NCBI GenBank assembly: GCA_020633335.1
Contig: JACKDU010000001.1
Location: 1,137,582-1,201,581 of the forward strand
Source of the DNA: Myxococcales bacterium
GTDB lineage: Bacteria; Myxococcota_A; Polyangia; Nannocystales; Nannocystaceae
Direction of reading: 5' to 3'
DNA: 64,000 nt
Shown: positions 48,962 through 57,752 of the stretch, one piece after another
How the letters are laid out: every line of letters begins with the position of its first letter
Numbering within the stretch: the first letter of the stretch is position 1
Position numbers and translations under genes: made by a program
Notes under the pieces: generated by a model
The model's input: only the letters and a program-made list of their open reading frames with translations
What the model was told of the DNA's origin: nothing
The model's database searches: none

Positions 48962-50020
48962 TCAGCGGGGGATGATCACGAGATAGGGGTGCATCCACGA
49001 GGCGCCGACGTTGCCGGCGTTCGCCCCCCAGTAGTAGGGCATGCCGGTGTCGAGGTGGATCGTCAGATCGAACGATGCCTGGGCGAGGAAGAGGGGCGTG
49101 CTCCGCTTCTCGCTGTGGACCGAGGCGCCGAAGGTCGAGAAGTTCCAGAGCGTGCTCTGGTTGGCGACGAAGTCGGCGTTGTGGCGGGCGCCGCCGGCGG
49201 GCGAGACGACGGTCTGCGACGGCCAGCCCTCGAGCTGGATGAAGTCGTTGGCGTAGGTCGACGCGGTCACGCCGACGAGGAAGGCGAAGAGGAGCGGCTC
49301 GTCCCCCGGCGGATCGCTGGTCGCAAGGGTCTCGATGTCCGGGGCGGTGAGCGTGGGCGTCGGCGCCCCGCTCGGGGCGAAGTAGGAGCCGGAGGCGATT
49401 CCGGAGCCGCCGTAGTGCGAGTTGGCGAGGTCGGTGCGGTTCGGGAGGCTGCGATCGAGCTGGCTCTGGAAGGTCGGCACGCCGCTCGCCCCGTCCTTGC
49501 GCGAGGAGATGGCGACGATGTGCGCGCCGTAGAAGATCTGCTCGAGGAGGAGAGCGACGCTCGCGTGGGTGGGATCGCCGATCACGACGCCGGCTTCGCT
49601 GAAGGCGCCGTAGCGCCAGGTGTCGCCGTCGAGGAAGGGCTGGCGGGTGTAGCCGGTGTCGGTGTAGACGGCGAGGCCGCTCTGATTGATCGTGTTGAAG
49701 GTGAGCTGCGGCGCGCAGAGATCGAGCGCGTTCGCCTTGATGTAGGAGGCGAGGAGGCCGAGGAGCTGGAGATCCTGCCGCGGACAGCGGGCGAGCGCCG
49801 TCGGATCCGGCGAGCCGCCGGTCAGCGACTGCCAACCCGCCAGCCAGGCGCCGAGGATCAGCCCGCGGCTGGTCGGGTCGGCGTAGGAGAACGAGAGCTG
49901 GCCGCTGGCGATCGCGGCGCCGAGGGGGTTCGAGGCGGGGTGGCGGACGTCGTCGTCGAAGAGGCTGTTGACGAACGCGGCCTTGTTGCTCATGTCGGGG
50001 GCGAGGGGGACCAGGGGCAT
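48962..50020 (-). CDS. Hypothetical protein (352 aa), cluster member
   Basis: I do not recognise this family. The protein has no signal peptide or TM segment. It contains a helical N-terminal half (LLGLLASYIKANALDLCAPQL) and a C-terminal half rich in aromatic residues, Ser and Thr (HYGGSGIASGSYFAPSG, NQSTLWNFSTFGASVHSEKRS, IHLDTGMPYYWGANAGNVGASWMHPYLVI). The starting ATG 50020 is preceded by GGAG. It sits on the same strand as the 1175-residue protein and a 119-residue protein, separated from them by strong hairpins. The three probably work together. Codon use is like the neighbours. Confidence 0.78.
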   Translation of the reverse strand: MPLVPLAPDMSNKAAFVNSLFDDDVRHPASNPLGAAIASGQLSFSYADPTSRGLILGAWLAGWQSLTGGSPDPTALARCPRQDLQLLGLLASYIKANALDLCAPQLTFNTINQSGLAVYTDTGYTRQPFLDGDTWRYGAFSEAGVVIGDPTHASVALLLEQIFYGAHIVAISSRKDGASGVPTFQSQLDRSLPNRTDLANSHYGGSGIASGSYFAPSGAPTPTLTAPDIETLATSDPPGDEPLLFAFLVGVTASTYANDFIQLEGWPSQTVVSPAGGARHNADFVANQSTLWNFSTFGASVHSEKRSTPLFLAQASFDLTIHLDTGMPYYWGANAGNVGASWMHPYLVIIPR

Positions 50021-50080
50021 CTTCGTTCTCCGGAGGATCGAGGGGTGAGCGGGCGTGGGGGCGGGGCGGAGGGGAGGGGA

Positions 50081-50116
50081 GAGGCCCCGGCGGCGCCTTG
50101 ACGCCGCCGGGGCCTC
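50081..50116 (-). terminator. 15-bp perfect hairpin after the 1175-aa gene
   Basis: A perfect 15-bp stem (arm gaggccccggcggcg) with a 6-nt loop (ccttga) begins 4 nt after the stop of the 1175-residue gene. It is the strongest inverted repeat I found here. There is no T-run, as in many GC-rich actinobacterial and myxobacterial terminators. It may also protect the upstream mRNA from 3' decay. Confidence 0.75.
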
Positions 50117-50120
50117 GCCT

Positions 50121-53100
50121 TCACTGCGTGGACTCGGTCCACGCGCTGGTGATCTCGAGCGCGCTGCCGACGAGGCCGGCGGCGACGTCGAGCCCGACCT
50201 TGAGGCCGACGGCGATCGGGCCGAGCTCGGGGGCGTCGCGGATCGGCGTCATTGTCAGGAATGAGAAGGGCTTGACGATCCCCTCGACGACCTCGGCGCT
50301 CGCCTTCAGCGGCGGCGTCGAGGTCTGGGTCAGCGCGTAGATCGTGTTGCCGAGCGTGAAGAGCCCGAAGATCGACGAGCCGATCTTCTTCACGTCGTCG
50401 AACACCCAGTTGGTCAGGCCCTTGGCCTGGAGGCGGCTGTTGACGCCGTTGGTGATCGTCTCGTTGATCTTGTACATGTCGTTGAGGTGGTAGGCGAGGG
50501 GGCCGAGCCAGAGGAGGTTGGCGGCGATCGCCGAGCTCGTCCCCCACTCGAGCGGGCCCCAGTCGAGGAATTGCGGGTGAGTGAAGGCGACGCGGATCGC
50601 CGTCGTCCCCCATGAGACCGGGGTCAGCCACCCGGGCGCGGGCTGCATGACGTCGGAGACGGTGGTCCAGACCGCGCCGATCGCCGTCAGGACCCCGGCG
50701 ACGGTGCCGAAGACCTGCTGCACCGTCGCCGAGGGGTCGCCGACCGCGAGCGCGGCGGGGGCGCTAGTCGGCGGCTGGCCGCCGGGGAAGGGCTGGCTGT
50801 CGACGCCGTTGATCAGCTTGTAGATCAGCGTGACCGGGAAGGCGGCGATCAGGGCGACGAGATCGCCCATCGTCAGCGTCGTCGAGCCGCCGGCCTTGCT
50901 GGCGACCCAGGCGTAGACGTCGTTGATGAAGCCGAGCTGGAGCTCGGCGTTCATCGCCGCGGCGAGCCCCTTCATCGCCAGCGTGGCGAGGGCGAGGAGG
51001 CCCTGGATGATGGCGTCGAAGAGGTCGAGGACGGTGTCGACGAGGTCGCGGGCGAGCTTCAGGAGGGTCGAGATCGCGATGTCCTCGAAGGAGTCGACGC
51101 TCTCGGCCTTGAGGAGGCCGACGACGCCGTCGCCGAAGTCGGTGAAGGCCTGGAGGAGGTCCTGGCCGACGTCGACGAGGCTGTCGAAGAAGGCCTGGAT
51201 CGGATCGCCGCTGGTCGCCGGGATCCCGTCGATCTGGGCCGGCGCGTTCGACGAGACCTTGTCCTGGAACCAGTTGACGCTGGCGTTGTTGGTGAGGTCG
51301 CTCGGGACCGCGGCGCCGGCGATCGTCGCGCTCGAGCTCGGCGGTTGGCCCATCGGCGACCAGCCGTCGAGGTTGGTGAATGCCTGGCCCTCGTAGCGGC
51401 TGATGGCGGCGTTGAAGAAGCCGTCGATCTGCGCCTTCTGGCGGGCGAAGAAGCCGTTGGCGATCAGCTCGCTCCAGCTGGCGAACTGGCTGATCAGGTA
51501 GTCCGGGAGGCGGAGGAGCTGGGTCTTCAGCGCCTCCTTGGTGTTCCAGATCGCCTGGAAGTCGAAGAGCATCTTCAGCCAGTCGATGACCTTCTCGACC
51601 TCGGCCTTGATCCAGTTGAAGACCGCCGTGACCGCCTGCAGGGCGTCCTCGACCCCCTTGATCACCCAGTCGGCGAGCGTCACCAGCTGGTCGCCGATGT
51701 AGATCGCGAGCCGGACCGCGGACTTCTCGAGGTCGACGATGACGGACGCGACCTTGTGGAGGCCGTCCTTGATCCCGTTCCAGACGTCCCCTGCGAAGTG
51801 CTTGGTCGCGTCCCAGACGTCGCTCCAGATGCTCGACGCGCCGAGGTCCGCGGCGACCAGGGCGTCCGCCTCCGCGCCGCTGGTGCAGCGGTGATGGCGG
51901 ACTCCCTTGGCACTCCGGGTGAACACGTGGATCGGCTGCGGGCTGGTGCGCGCGGCCTGGAGGCGGAGGTCGCCCTCGGAGCCTGGGGCCTGGCCGAGCT
52001 GGGCGCAGAGCTTGATCGCGTTCGCGGCGGCCTCGGCGTCGGAGGAGGAGGCCGGCGAGAGCTGCTGGACGACGCCGGCGCCGAAGGTCGGCTTGCCGAG
52101 GAGGTCGCCGGTGCCGGCGAAGTAGTCGTTGAGCGGCCCCGCGGGCGAGTGCGGGCCCTGGGCCGGGAGGCCGTCGGCGCTCACCGTGAGGGCGGGCGGC
52201 GCGAGCGAGGTCGCCAGCGATGAGATCGTCGCCTTGCCGAGGGCGTTGGTCGTGAGCTCCGCGCCGAGGTCGCTGTCGATCACCTGGAAGGTGCCGTTGA
52301 CGTCGATGTCGACCACCGACGCGGCGTTCAGGCGGAAGGCGGCGTTGGCCATCGGCTGGCCGTCCTGATCGTAGAGGTTGATCTCGGTGCGCCAGCGGGT
52401 GATCTCGAACTTGCTCGCCGTCGGCAGGGTGACCGGGACGATCATCCAGAGGCTGGTGCTCGGGTCCTGGACGTAGAGGTGGAGGGCGCCGAGGTCGGCG
52501 TCGACGCCCATCAGCGCCGGCGTGTCCCCGGGGGCGACGTCGGCGTACATCCGCTCCATCCGCGCGTCGAGCTGGAGGAGCGGCCCCCACGTCTGGGTCT
52601 CGCCGAAGCCCGAGCCCATGTCGCTCGGGTTGAAGCCGATCTGGCGGAGGGTGAAGAGGTTGAGGTCGGGGTCGATGCCGTAGACGTTGACGAAGCCGTT
52701 GGTCGACTTGACGATCGTCGCATCGATGAACTTGGTGCCGGAGACGGTGCCGTAGCCCTGGTCGGAGGCGCCGGGGTTGATCAGCCACGAGATCGGCCCG
52801 CCGCCGCCCGGAGCGCTGAACTTCTCGAGCATCAGGATCATCGTCGCCGGCGTCCCGGCCATGTCGGTCGCGTTGAGGATCACCTTCTCCGCGGAGTGCT
52901 TGTCGTCGATGTGGCCGCCCGCGACGCTGAGCTTGCCGTCGGAGAAGCCCCCCCAGGCCCACGCGGCCTGGCCGGGCTGGACCCCGCCGATCGGGGTGCC
53001 GCCGCCGGGGCGGAAGATGAAGGTCTCCGAGGCGATCATCGTCAGGAGCCAGCGCGACTCGTCGCGGAGCGCGAGGGTCCAGCTCGAGGCCGCGCCGCCC

Positions 53101-53648
53101 AGCGGCATCGTCGACGGCGACCAGAGGCTCTTGGATCCGTAGTTGAAGAAGACGTTGCCGCCGGGGTCGACGGCGTAGACCACGAGCGCGCCCTGCGACT
53201 CCGAGGCGCCGGGGGAGAAGGCGACGGCGAGCTGGCTGAGGTTCGCCGGCGCGTTGCCCACGCCGATCGGCGCGGTCCAATCGCCGCTCGCCGCGTCGAT
53301 CCAGAGGTGGCTGAGGTGGCCGCCGGTGCCGATGTAGAACGCGTCGACGACCCCCCAGGTGGTGGCGAAGGCGATGATCTCGGTGGCGAAGAGGTCCTTG
53401 CCGCTCGAGTCGCGGAGCGCCCCCAGCGACCAGCCGGTGCGGCTGGTCGGGTCGTGGGCGAGGTAGAAGATCTGGGTCTTGATGAGGACCAGCGCCTCGA
53501 CCGCGTCCCCCTTGTGCGGGTTCCGGAAGACGGCGACCTGGCCGCTCTTGCTCGCGTCGACGATGACGCCGTTGCTGGTGATGAAGTCCTGGCTGAGGAC
53601 GCTGTCGTAGGTGACGGTGGACGGGGTTGCTTGCGCTTGCGAGATCAT
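50121..53648 (-). CDS. Large beta-propeller plus helical protein, unknown function
   Basis: A 1175-residue protein from ATG 53648 (GAGGAG just upstream). No signal peptide. Residues 1 to about 400 look like a propeller with lectin-like blades (YLAHDPTSRTGWSLGALRD, HLSHLWIDAASGDWTAPIG, VFFNYGSKSLWSPST). A short Ig/CNA-like part (INLYDQDGQPMANAAFRLNA) follows at about 425-490. Most of the remaining 600 residues are long amphipathic helices (DVWDATKHFAGDVWNGIKDG, VFNWIKAEVEKVIDWLKMLFDF, VGQDLLQAFTDFGDGVV) and hydrophobic stretches near the C-terminus. From memory, large fungal and bacterial proteins with a similar WLKxLFDW helix block exist without known function. A toxin-like or membrane-active role is possible but unproven. 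Confidence 0.85.
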   Translation of the reverse strand: MISQAQATPSTVTYDSVLSQDFITSNGVIVDASKSGQVAVFRNPHKGDAVEALVLIKTQIFYLAHDPTSRTGWSLGALRDSSGKDLFATEIIAFATTWGVVDAFYIGTGGHLSHLWIDAASGDWTAPIGVGNAPANLSQLAVAFSPGASESQGALVVYAVDPGGNVFFNYGSKSLWSPSTMPLGGAASSWTLALRDESRWLLTMIASETFIFRPGGGTPIGGVQPGQAAWAWGGFSDGKLSVAGGHIDDKHSAEKVILNATDMAGTPATMILMLEKFSAPGGGGPISWLINPGASDQGYGTVSGTKFIDATIVKSTNGFVNVYGIDPDLNLFTLRQIGFNPSDMGSGFGETQTWGPLLQLDARMERMYADVAPGDTPALMGVDADLGALHLYVQDPSTSLWMIVPVTLPTASKFEITRWRTEINLYDQDGQPMANAAFRLNAASVVDIDVNGTFQVIDSDLGAELTTNALGKATISSLATSLAPPALTVSADGLPAQGPHSPAGPLNDYFAGTGDLLGKPTFGAGVVQQLSPASSSDAEAAANAIKLCAQLGQAPGSEGDLRLQAARTSPQPIHVFTRSAKGVRHHRCTSGAEADALVAADLGASSIWSDVWDATKHFAGDVWNGIKDGLHKVASVIVDLEKSAVRLAIYIGDQLVTLADWVIKGVEDALQAVTAVFNWIKAEVEKVIDWLKMLFDFQAIWNTKEALKTQLLRLPDYLISQFASWSELIANGFFARQKAQIDGFFNAAISRYEGQAFTNLDGWSPMGQPPSSSATIAGAAVPSDLTNNASVNWFQDKVSSNAPAQIDGIPATSGDPIQAFFDSLVDVGQDLLQAFTDFGDGVVGLLKAESVDSFEDIAISTLLKLARDLVDTVLDLFDAIIQGLLALATLAMKGLAAAMNAELQLGFINDVYAWVASKAGGSTTLTMGDLVALIAAFPVTLIYKLINGVDSQPFPGGQPPTSAPAALAVGDPSATVQQVFGTVAGVLTAIGAVWTTVSDVMQPAPGWLTPVSWGTTAIRVAFTHPQFLDWGPLEWGTSSAIAANLLWLGPLAYHLNDMYKINETITNGVNSRLQAKGLTNWVFDDVKKIGSSIFGLFTLGNTIYALTQTSTPPLKASAEVVEGIVKPFSFLTMTPIRDAPELGPIAVGLKVGLDVAAGLVGSALEITSAWTESTQ

Positions 53649-53711
53649 GGGGCTCCTCGGGGCGGCGGGGCGAAGGGGGTGGGGTTGTCGGGCGGAGGGC
53701 GTGGGTCGACG

Positions 53712-53740
53712 CGGCGCTCCCCGTGGGCGGGGGAGCGCCG
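53712..53740 (-). terminator. 11-bp hairpin between the 119-aa and 1175-aa genes
   Basis: Perfect arms CGGCGCTCCCC and GGGGAGCGCCG with a 7-nt loop lie 27 nt after the stop of the 119-residue gene. It could be a partial terminator or attenuator that sets different levels for the two genes, like the stem after the 1175-residue gene. Confidence 0.65.
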
Positions 53741-53767
53741 GCGGCGGTCGTGCTCGGGTGGCGGAGA

Positions 53768-54127
53768 TCAGCCGCTGTAGGGCCAGATCTGGACGACGAA
53801 GGTGTCGCCGCCGGTGTTCTTCGGGTTCGCGATATAGAAGGAGCGCGAGACCTCGAGGTCGGTGATGCAGCCGTTGGAGAGGCCGGTCCAGATCGTCGGA
53901 TCGGGCCAGAGCGACTTGTCCTCCATCACGTCGAAGACGATGTTCGACGAGTTGCTGTTGTCGGTGACGAACCACTGGACCTTGGTGATGCCGGGCGGCG
54001 CGTTCTCGAGGCTGAAGTTGCCGCTCGAGCGGTGCGACTGGCCCGGCTGGGGCGCTCCGTTCGAGGTGACGGCGGCGATCGGGTTGACGGCTCGGATGAC
54101 GTTGGAGTCTCTCTCGTTGGTGGACAC
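53768..54127 (-). CDS. Small beta-rich hypothetical protein (119 aa)
   Basis: A GTG start at 54127 is preceded by GAGGAG. The protein has no signal peptide. After an N-terminal polar segment it shows alternating strand-like blocks (GNFSLENAPPGITKVQWFVTD, SNIVFDVMEDKSLW, FYIANPKNTGGDTFVVQIWPYSG), suggesting a small beta-sandwich. No family recognised. Its abundance of Asn/Ser/Thr and its strong Shine-Dalgarno fit a highly expressed small protein. It heads the minus-strand cluster and is divergent from the kinase-TPR gene. A similarly sized protein at 57363 sits on the other side of the kinase. Confidence 0.75.
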   Translation of the reverse strand: MSTNERDSNVIRAVNPIAAVTSNGAPQPGQSHRSSGNFSLENAPPGITKVQWFVTDNSNSSNIVFDVMEDKSLWPDPTIWTGLSNGCITDLEVSRSFYIANPKNTGGDTFVVQIWPYSG

Positions 54128-54369
54128 GGTGCTCTCCTCTTCGTGGGCGCAGGTCGACGTCGCGACGGCGGCAGCGCGCTGCCTCGTCGCTCGACCTCCC
54201 AGTGGTTCGGCGCGCGGCGGATCGGATCACGTCGATGAAAGAAAAATTTCAGGCGAAGGAGCGGCGCGATCGTGCCAGCGGGGGGGCGAGACCCCACACG
54301 GCAGAGGCGACGTCTGCGGCGTCTCCGCGGGGGAATCGGGCGCATTTGCACGTTCTCCGGCTCGACGCC

Positions 54370-57318
54370 ATGCGCTACGCTCCGGGCGTGGCTCGTATTG
54401 ATCGGTCACGCGGGTTCTCGTCCGCGGTCGACCCGGCGGATCGCACGTCCGCCGCCGACGTCGACGTCGACGGTGACGACGATGACGACAAGGGCGGCGG
54501 CGCGACGTGGTCGCCGCCCTCTCTCGTCGACGAGGGGGCCCGTCGCCTCTCCCTCCGTCGGGTCCTCTCCCGGGTCCTGGACGAGGCGCCGGAGCCGGTG
54601 CGGGTCGGTCGCTTCGCCCTCCTCGAGCGCGTCGGCGTCGGCGGGATGGGGGTCGTCTACGTCGCCCATGATCCGGATCTCGATCGCAGGGTCGCGCTCA
54701 AGCTCCTCCGCGGTGATCGCCGCTCGCCGTCGGCGCGGCTCCTCCGCGAGGCCCAGGCGCTCGCGCGCCTCAGCCACCCCAACGTCGTCGCGGTCCACGA
54801 GGTCGGCGTCCACGAGGGCGAGGTGTTCATGGCGATGGAGTTCATCGAGGGCGAGACGCTCGCCGCCTGGCTGACGACGCCGCGGAGCCCCGCCGAGATC
54901 CTCGCCGCCTTCGTCGACGCCGGCCGCGGCCTCGCGGCGGCGCACGCCGCAGGCCTCGTCCATCGCGACTTCAAGCCGAGCAACGTGCTCGTCGGCGGCG
55001 ACGGCCGGGTGCGCGTCTCGGACTTCGGCCTGGTCCGCCTGCTCGTCGGCGGGGAGGTCCAGGCGACGGCGCCGGGGGAGGGCGACGAGGCGGCCTCGTC
55101 GTCGTCGGCCTTGACGATGACCGGAGCGGTCGTCGGCACGCCGGGCTACATGTCACCCGAGCAATTCGAATCGCGCTTCATCGGCGCCGCCAGCGATCAA
55201 TTCTCCTTCTGCGTCGCGCTCTACGAGGCGCTCTACGGTCAGAGACCCTTCGAGGGGGAGACGCTCGACGCGCTCGCGGAGGCGGTGTGCGGGGGCGCGA
55301 GGAGGCCGACGCCGCGGCGCCGCGGGGTCCCTGCCCGGGTCGGTGCGGCGATCGAGCGCGGCCTCAGCGTCGAGCCCGGCGATCGCTTCGTCGACATGGA
55401 CGCGCTCCTGCGGGCGATCGAGCCGGCGCGCCCGCGGCGGCGCTGGCTCGTCGGCGTGGCCGTCGGCGCGGCGCTCAGCGCCGGCGCCCTCGGCCTCATC
55501 CCGGACCCGGAGCCCTGCGCGATCGATGCCTCGCTCCTCGCGGGCCTGTGGGGGAGCGGGCGCCGCGACGCGCTGCGGCGCTCGCTCGCCGCGGTCGACG
55601 GCGAGCGCGCTGCGGCGACCGCGGTCGAGGCCCTCGACGCCTGGACATCGACATGGCTTCAGGGACAGAGAGATGCGTGCGTCGACGGCCACGTCCGGGG
55701 CCGCCACTCGCTCGAGGTCCTCGACCTGCGCACGGCCTGCCTCGAGCGTCTCCGGGGGGACTTCGCGGCGCTCACGGAGGTCCTCGAGGCGGGCACCGGG
55801 AGGGTCGAGTCGATCCCCGCGCTCCTCGAGGGGCTGCCCGCGGTCCGCCGCTGCGCGAACCTCGAGATGCTCCAGCAGGGGCCGCGCCCGCCGGCCGACG
55901 CGGACGCGGCGAGGGCGGTCGTCGCCGCGATCGGCCGCGGACACGCGCTGCGGCTCGCGGGTCGCGGCGCCGAGGCGAAGGTCGTGGCGGCCGAGGCGTT
56001 GACGGCCGCCGAGGCGCTCGGCGATCGGGCGACCGTCGCCGACGCGATCTTCCTCCGCGGCCTCCTGCGCGGCGACGCCGGTGAGCGAGCCGCGGGCGTC
56101 GCCGACATCGAGGAGGCGGCGACCATCGCCGAGGGGCAGCGGCACGATCTTCGGGTCGCCGAGGCGCGGGTGGAGCTCGCGCTCGTCCTCGGCCAGCGAG
56201 GAGAGAGCGCGGAGGAGCGTCGGCGATGGTTCCCGCTGGCGCGCGCGGCGGTCGAGCGCCTCGGCGATCGCAGCGATCCGCTGCGGGCGACGATGGCCTT
56301 CGCGGACGCGGCGGCGCTCGAGGCCGAGGAGCGCTGGGAGGAGGCCCTGCCGGCCTATGACGCCGCGATCGAGCTCGGCGCTCGGAGCTGGCCGGCGGGT
56401 GACGATCGGCTCCTCCGTCTGGCGCTGCGGCGGGCGATCGTCGCCGGTCGCCTGGGGAGGAAGGCGGAGGCGGCCGCCGGCTTCGAGTCCGCGGCCGCGT
56501 CGATCCTCCGGCGCTGGGGCCCGGAGCACCGCTGGTACGCGAACACGCTCTTCGATCGCGGCCAATTCGAGGTCGAGCAGCTCGGCGAGCTCGAGCGTGG
56601 GACGCGACGGATCGGCGAGGCCCTGGCGATCTACCGCGGGCTCCCAGGAGCCGACGTCGAGGTCGGCTGGTCGCTGGTGGCGCTGGCCCAGGCCGCCTAC
56701 CTCCAGGGCGACTACGCCGAGGCCGAGGCCCGCGCGCGGGAGGGCCTCGGGGTCCTCGAGGGCGCCCTCGGCCCGGAGCACCCGGACGTCTTGATCGTCG
56801 TCGACAACCTCGGCGCGGTGCTCTTTCGCCGCGGCGAGCTCGCGGCGGCGCGGGCCGCCTTCACTCGAGCCCTCGAGGCCCAGCGTCGACGCCTCGGCGA
56901 CGAGCACCCCGAGGTCGCCCGCCTCGAGAGCCACGTCGGCGAGGTCCTCCTCGCCGAGGGGGAGCCGGGCGCCGCGCTCGAACGCTTCCTCCGCGCCGAG
57001 GCGAGCCTCCGCGCCCAGCGAGGCGCCGGGCACCTCGACCTCCTGGTTCCCCTGAAGGGCCTCGGCCTGGGGCGCCTCGCCCTCGGCGAGCTCGCGTCGG
57101 CGCGGGCCGCCTTCGACCGCGCGCGCGAGGTCCTCGAGGCCAACCCGGGCGCCGATCCGGCGGAGCGCGCGGAGGTCCTCTGGGGCCTCGCTCGGGCGCT
57201 CGATGGGCTCGGTGAGCCCGGTGAGGTGCCCGCGCTCGCGGCCGCTGCCGAGTCCGCCTTCGCGGCGGTCGACGATCCGCGGGCCGCGGCGGTCGCCGCC
57301 TGGGCGGCCGAGCGCTGA
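54370..57318 (+). CDS. Ser/Thr protein kinase with TPR region
   Basis: A 982-residue protein from ATG 54370; a GTG six codons downstream is an alternative. The N-terminus is acidic (DVDGDDDDDK). Kinase domain about 80-350: VGVGGMGVVY, Lys111 in VALK, HRDFKPSN (Asp200), DFG 218-220, GTPGYMSPEQ. A TM-like segment (VGVAVGAALSAGALGLI) lies at about 358-377. The remaining 600 residues are helical with TPR-like units toward the end (LGPEHPDVLIVVDNLGAVLFRRGELAAARAAF and LGDEHPEVARLESHVGEVLLAEGEPGAAL), the kinesin-light-chain-like type common in myxobacterial kinases. It is divergent from the three-gene cluster and 44 nt upstream of a small protein. Confidence 0.92.
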   Translation: MRYAPGVARIDRSRGFSSAVDPADRTSAADVDVDGDDDDDKGGGATWSPPSLVDEGARRLSLRRVLSRVLDEAPEPVRVGRFALLERVGVGGMGVVYVAHDPDLDRRVALKLLRGDRRSPSARLLREAQALARLSHPNVVAVHEVGVHEGEVFMAMEFIEGETLAAWLTTPRSPAEILAAFVDAGRGLAAAHAAGLVHRDFKPSNVLVGGDGRVRVSDFGLVRLLVGGEVQATAPGEGDEAASSSSALTMTGAVVGTPGYMSPEQFESRFIGAASDQFSFCVALYEALYGQRPFEGETLDALAEAVCGGARRPTPRRRGVPARVGAAIERGLSVEPGDRFVDMDALLRAIEPARPRRRWLVGVAVGAALSAGALGLIPDPEPCAIDASLLAGLWGSGRRDALRRSLAAVDGERAAATAVEALDAWTSTWLQGQRDACVDGHVRGRHSLEVLDLRTACLERLRGDFAALTEVLEAGTGRVESIPALLEGLPAVRRCANLEMLQQGPRPPADADAARAVVAAIGRGHALRLAGRGAEAKVVAAEALTAAEALGDRATVADAIFLRGLLRGDAGERAAGVADIEEAATIAEGQRHDLRVAEARVELALVLGQRGESAEERRRWFPLARAAVERLGDRSDPLRATMAFADAAALEAEERWEEALPAYDAAIELGARSWPAGDDRLLRLALRRAIVAGRLGRKAEAAAGFESAAASILRRWGPEHRWYANTLFDRGQFEVEQLGELERGTRRIGEALAIYRGLPGADVEVGWSLVALAQAAYLQGDYAEAEARAREGLGVLEGALGPEHPDVLIVVDNLGAVLFRRGELAAARAAFTRALEAQRRRLGDEHPEVARLESHVGEVLLAEGEPGAALERFLRAEASLRAQRGAGHLDLLVPLKGLGLGRLALGELASARAAFDRAREVLEANPGADPAERAEVLWGLARALDGLGEPGEVPALAAAAESAFAAVDDPRAAAVAAWAAER

Positions 57319-57362
57319 GCGAGATCCGGTCAACGAGAGCAGAGAACGACAAAGGAGCAACA

Positions 57363-57716
57363 ATGCCGCAGGCCTACACGAACGAGCGACTCGCAGCCTA
57401 CAACGTCAACACGGACGGGACGATCGACACGAGCGTCTACATCCTCGAGGACGACATCTCGAATACGGAGATCACGTCGGTGTCCCTCGAGCTGACGCCT
57501 CCGAGCGGCTACCAGATCAAGGGGGTCGAGCCGACCACCGGCTGGAGCAGCTACACCTTCACGGGCGACCCGATCAGCCTCTGGGTCTCGGTGCCGGAGG
57601 ATCGGAACGGCGAGAACGAGGTCGACTTCTGCGTCGAGATCATGCAGACCGCGACGGGGAAGTGCCAGACGATCGATCCCAAGTTCACGGTGAAGAACAC
57701 GACGGCGGGCGTCTGA
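57363..57716 (+). CDS. Small beta-rich hypothetical protein (117 aa)
   Basis: ATG 57363 follows AAAGGAG at 57351-57357. No signal peptide or membrane segment. Strand-like blocks (TSVYILEDDISNTEITSVSLELTPPSGYQIKGVE, SYTFTGDPISLWVSVPEDR, EVDFCVEIMQTATGKCQTIDPKFTVKN) suggest an Ig-like or similar beta-sandwich. Function unknown. It follows the kinase-TPR gene after 44 nt and converges on the ECF sigma factor gene. It is similar in size and style, though not evidently homologous, to the protein at 53768-54127, so the kinase could regulate both. Confidence 0.78.
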   Translation: MPQAYTNERLAAYNVNTDGTIDTSVYILEDDISNTEITSVSLELTPPSGYQIKGVEPTTGWSSYTFTGDPISLWVSVPEDRNGENEVDFCVEIMQTATGKCQTIDPKFTVKNTTAGV

Positions 57717-57728
57717 GGCCGCCGCTCG

Positions 57729-57752
57729 GGCTCCGCCGCTCAGGCGGCGGAG
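57729..57752. terminator. 9-bp hairpin at convergent gene ends
   Basis: Arms GCTCCGCCG and CGGCGGAGC with a 6-nt loop overlap the stop codon of the ECF sigma gene. It lies 12 nt after the stop of the 117-residue gene. It could terminate transcription from either side. Confidence 0.55.
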
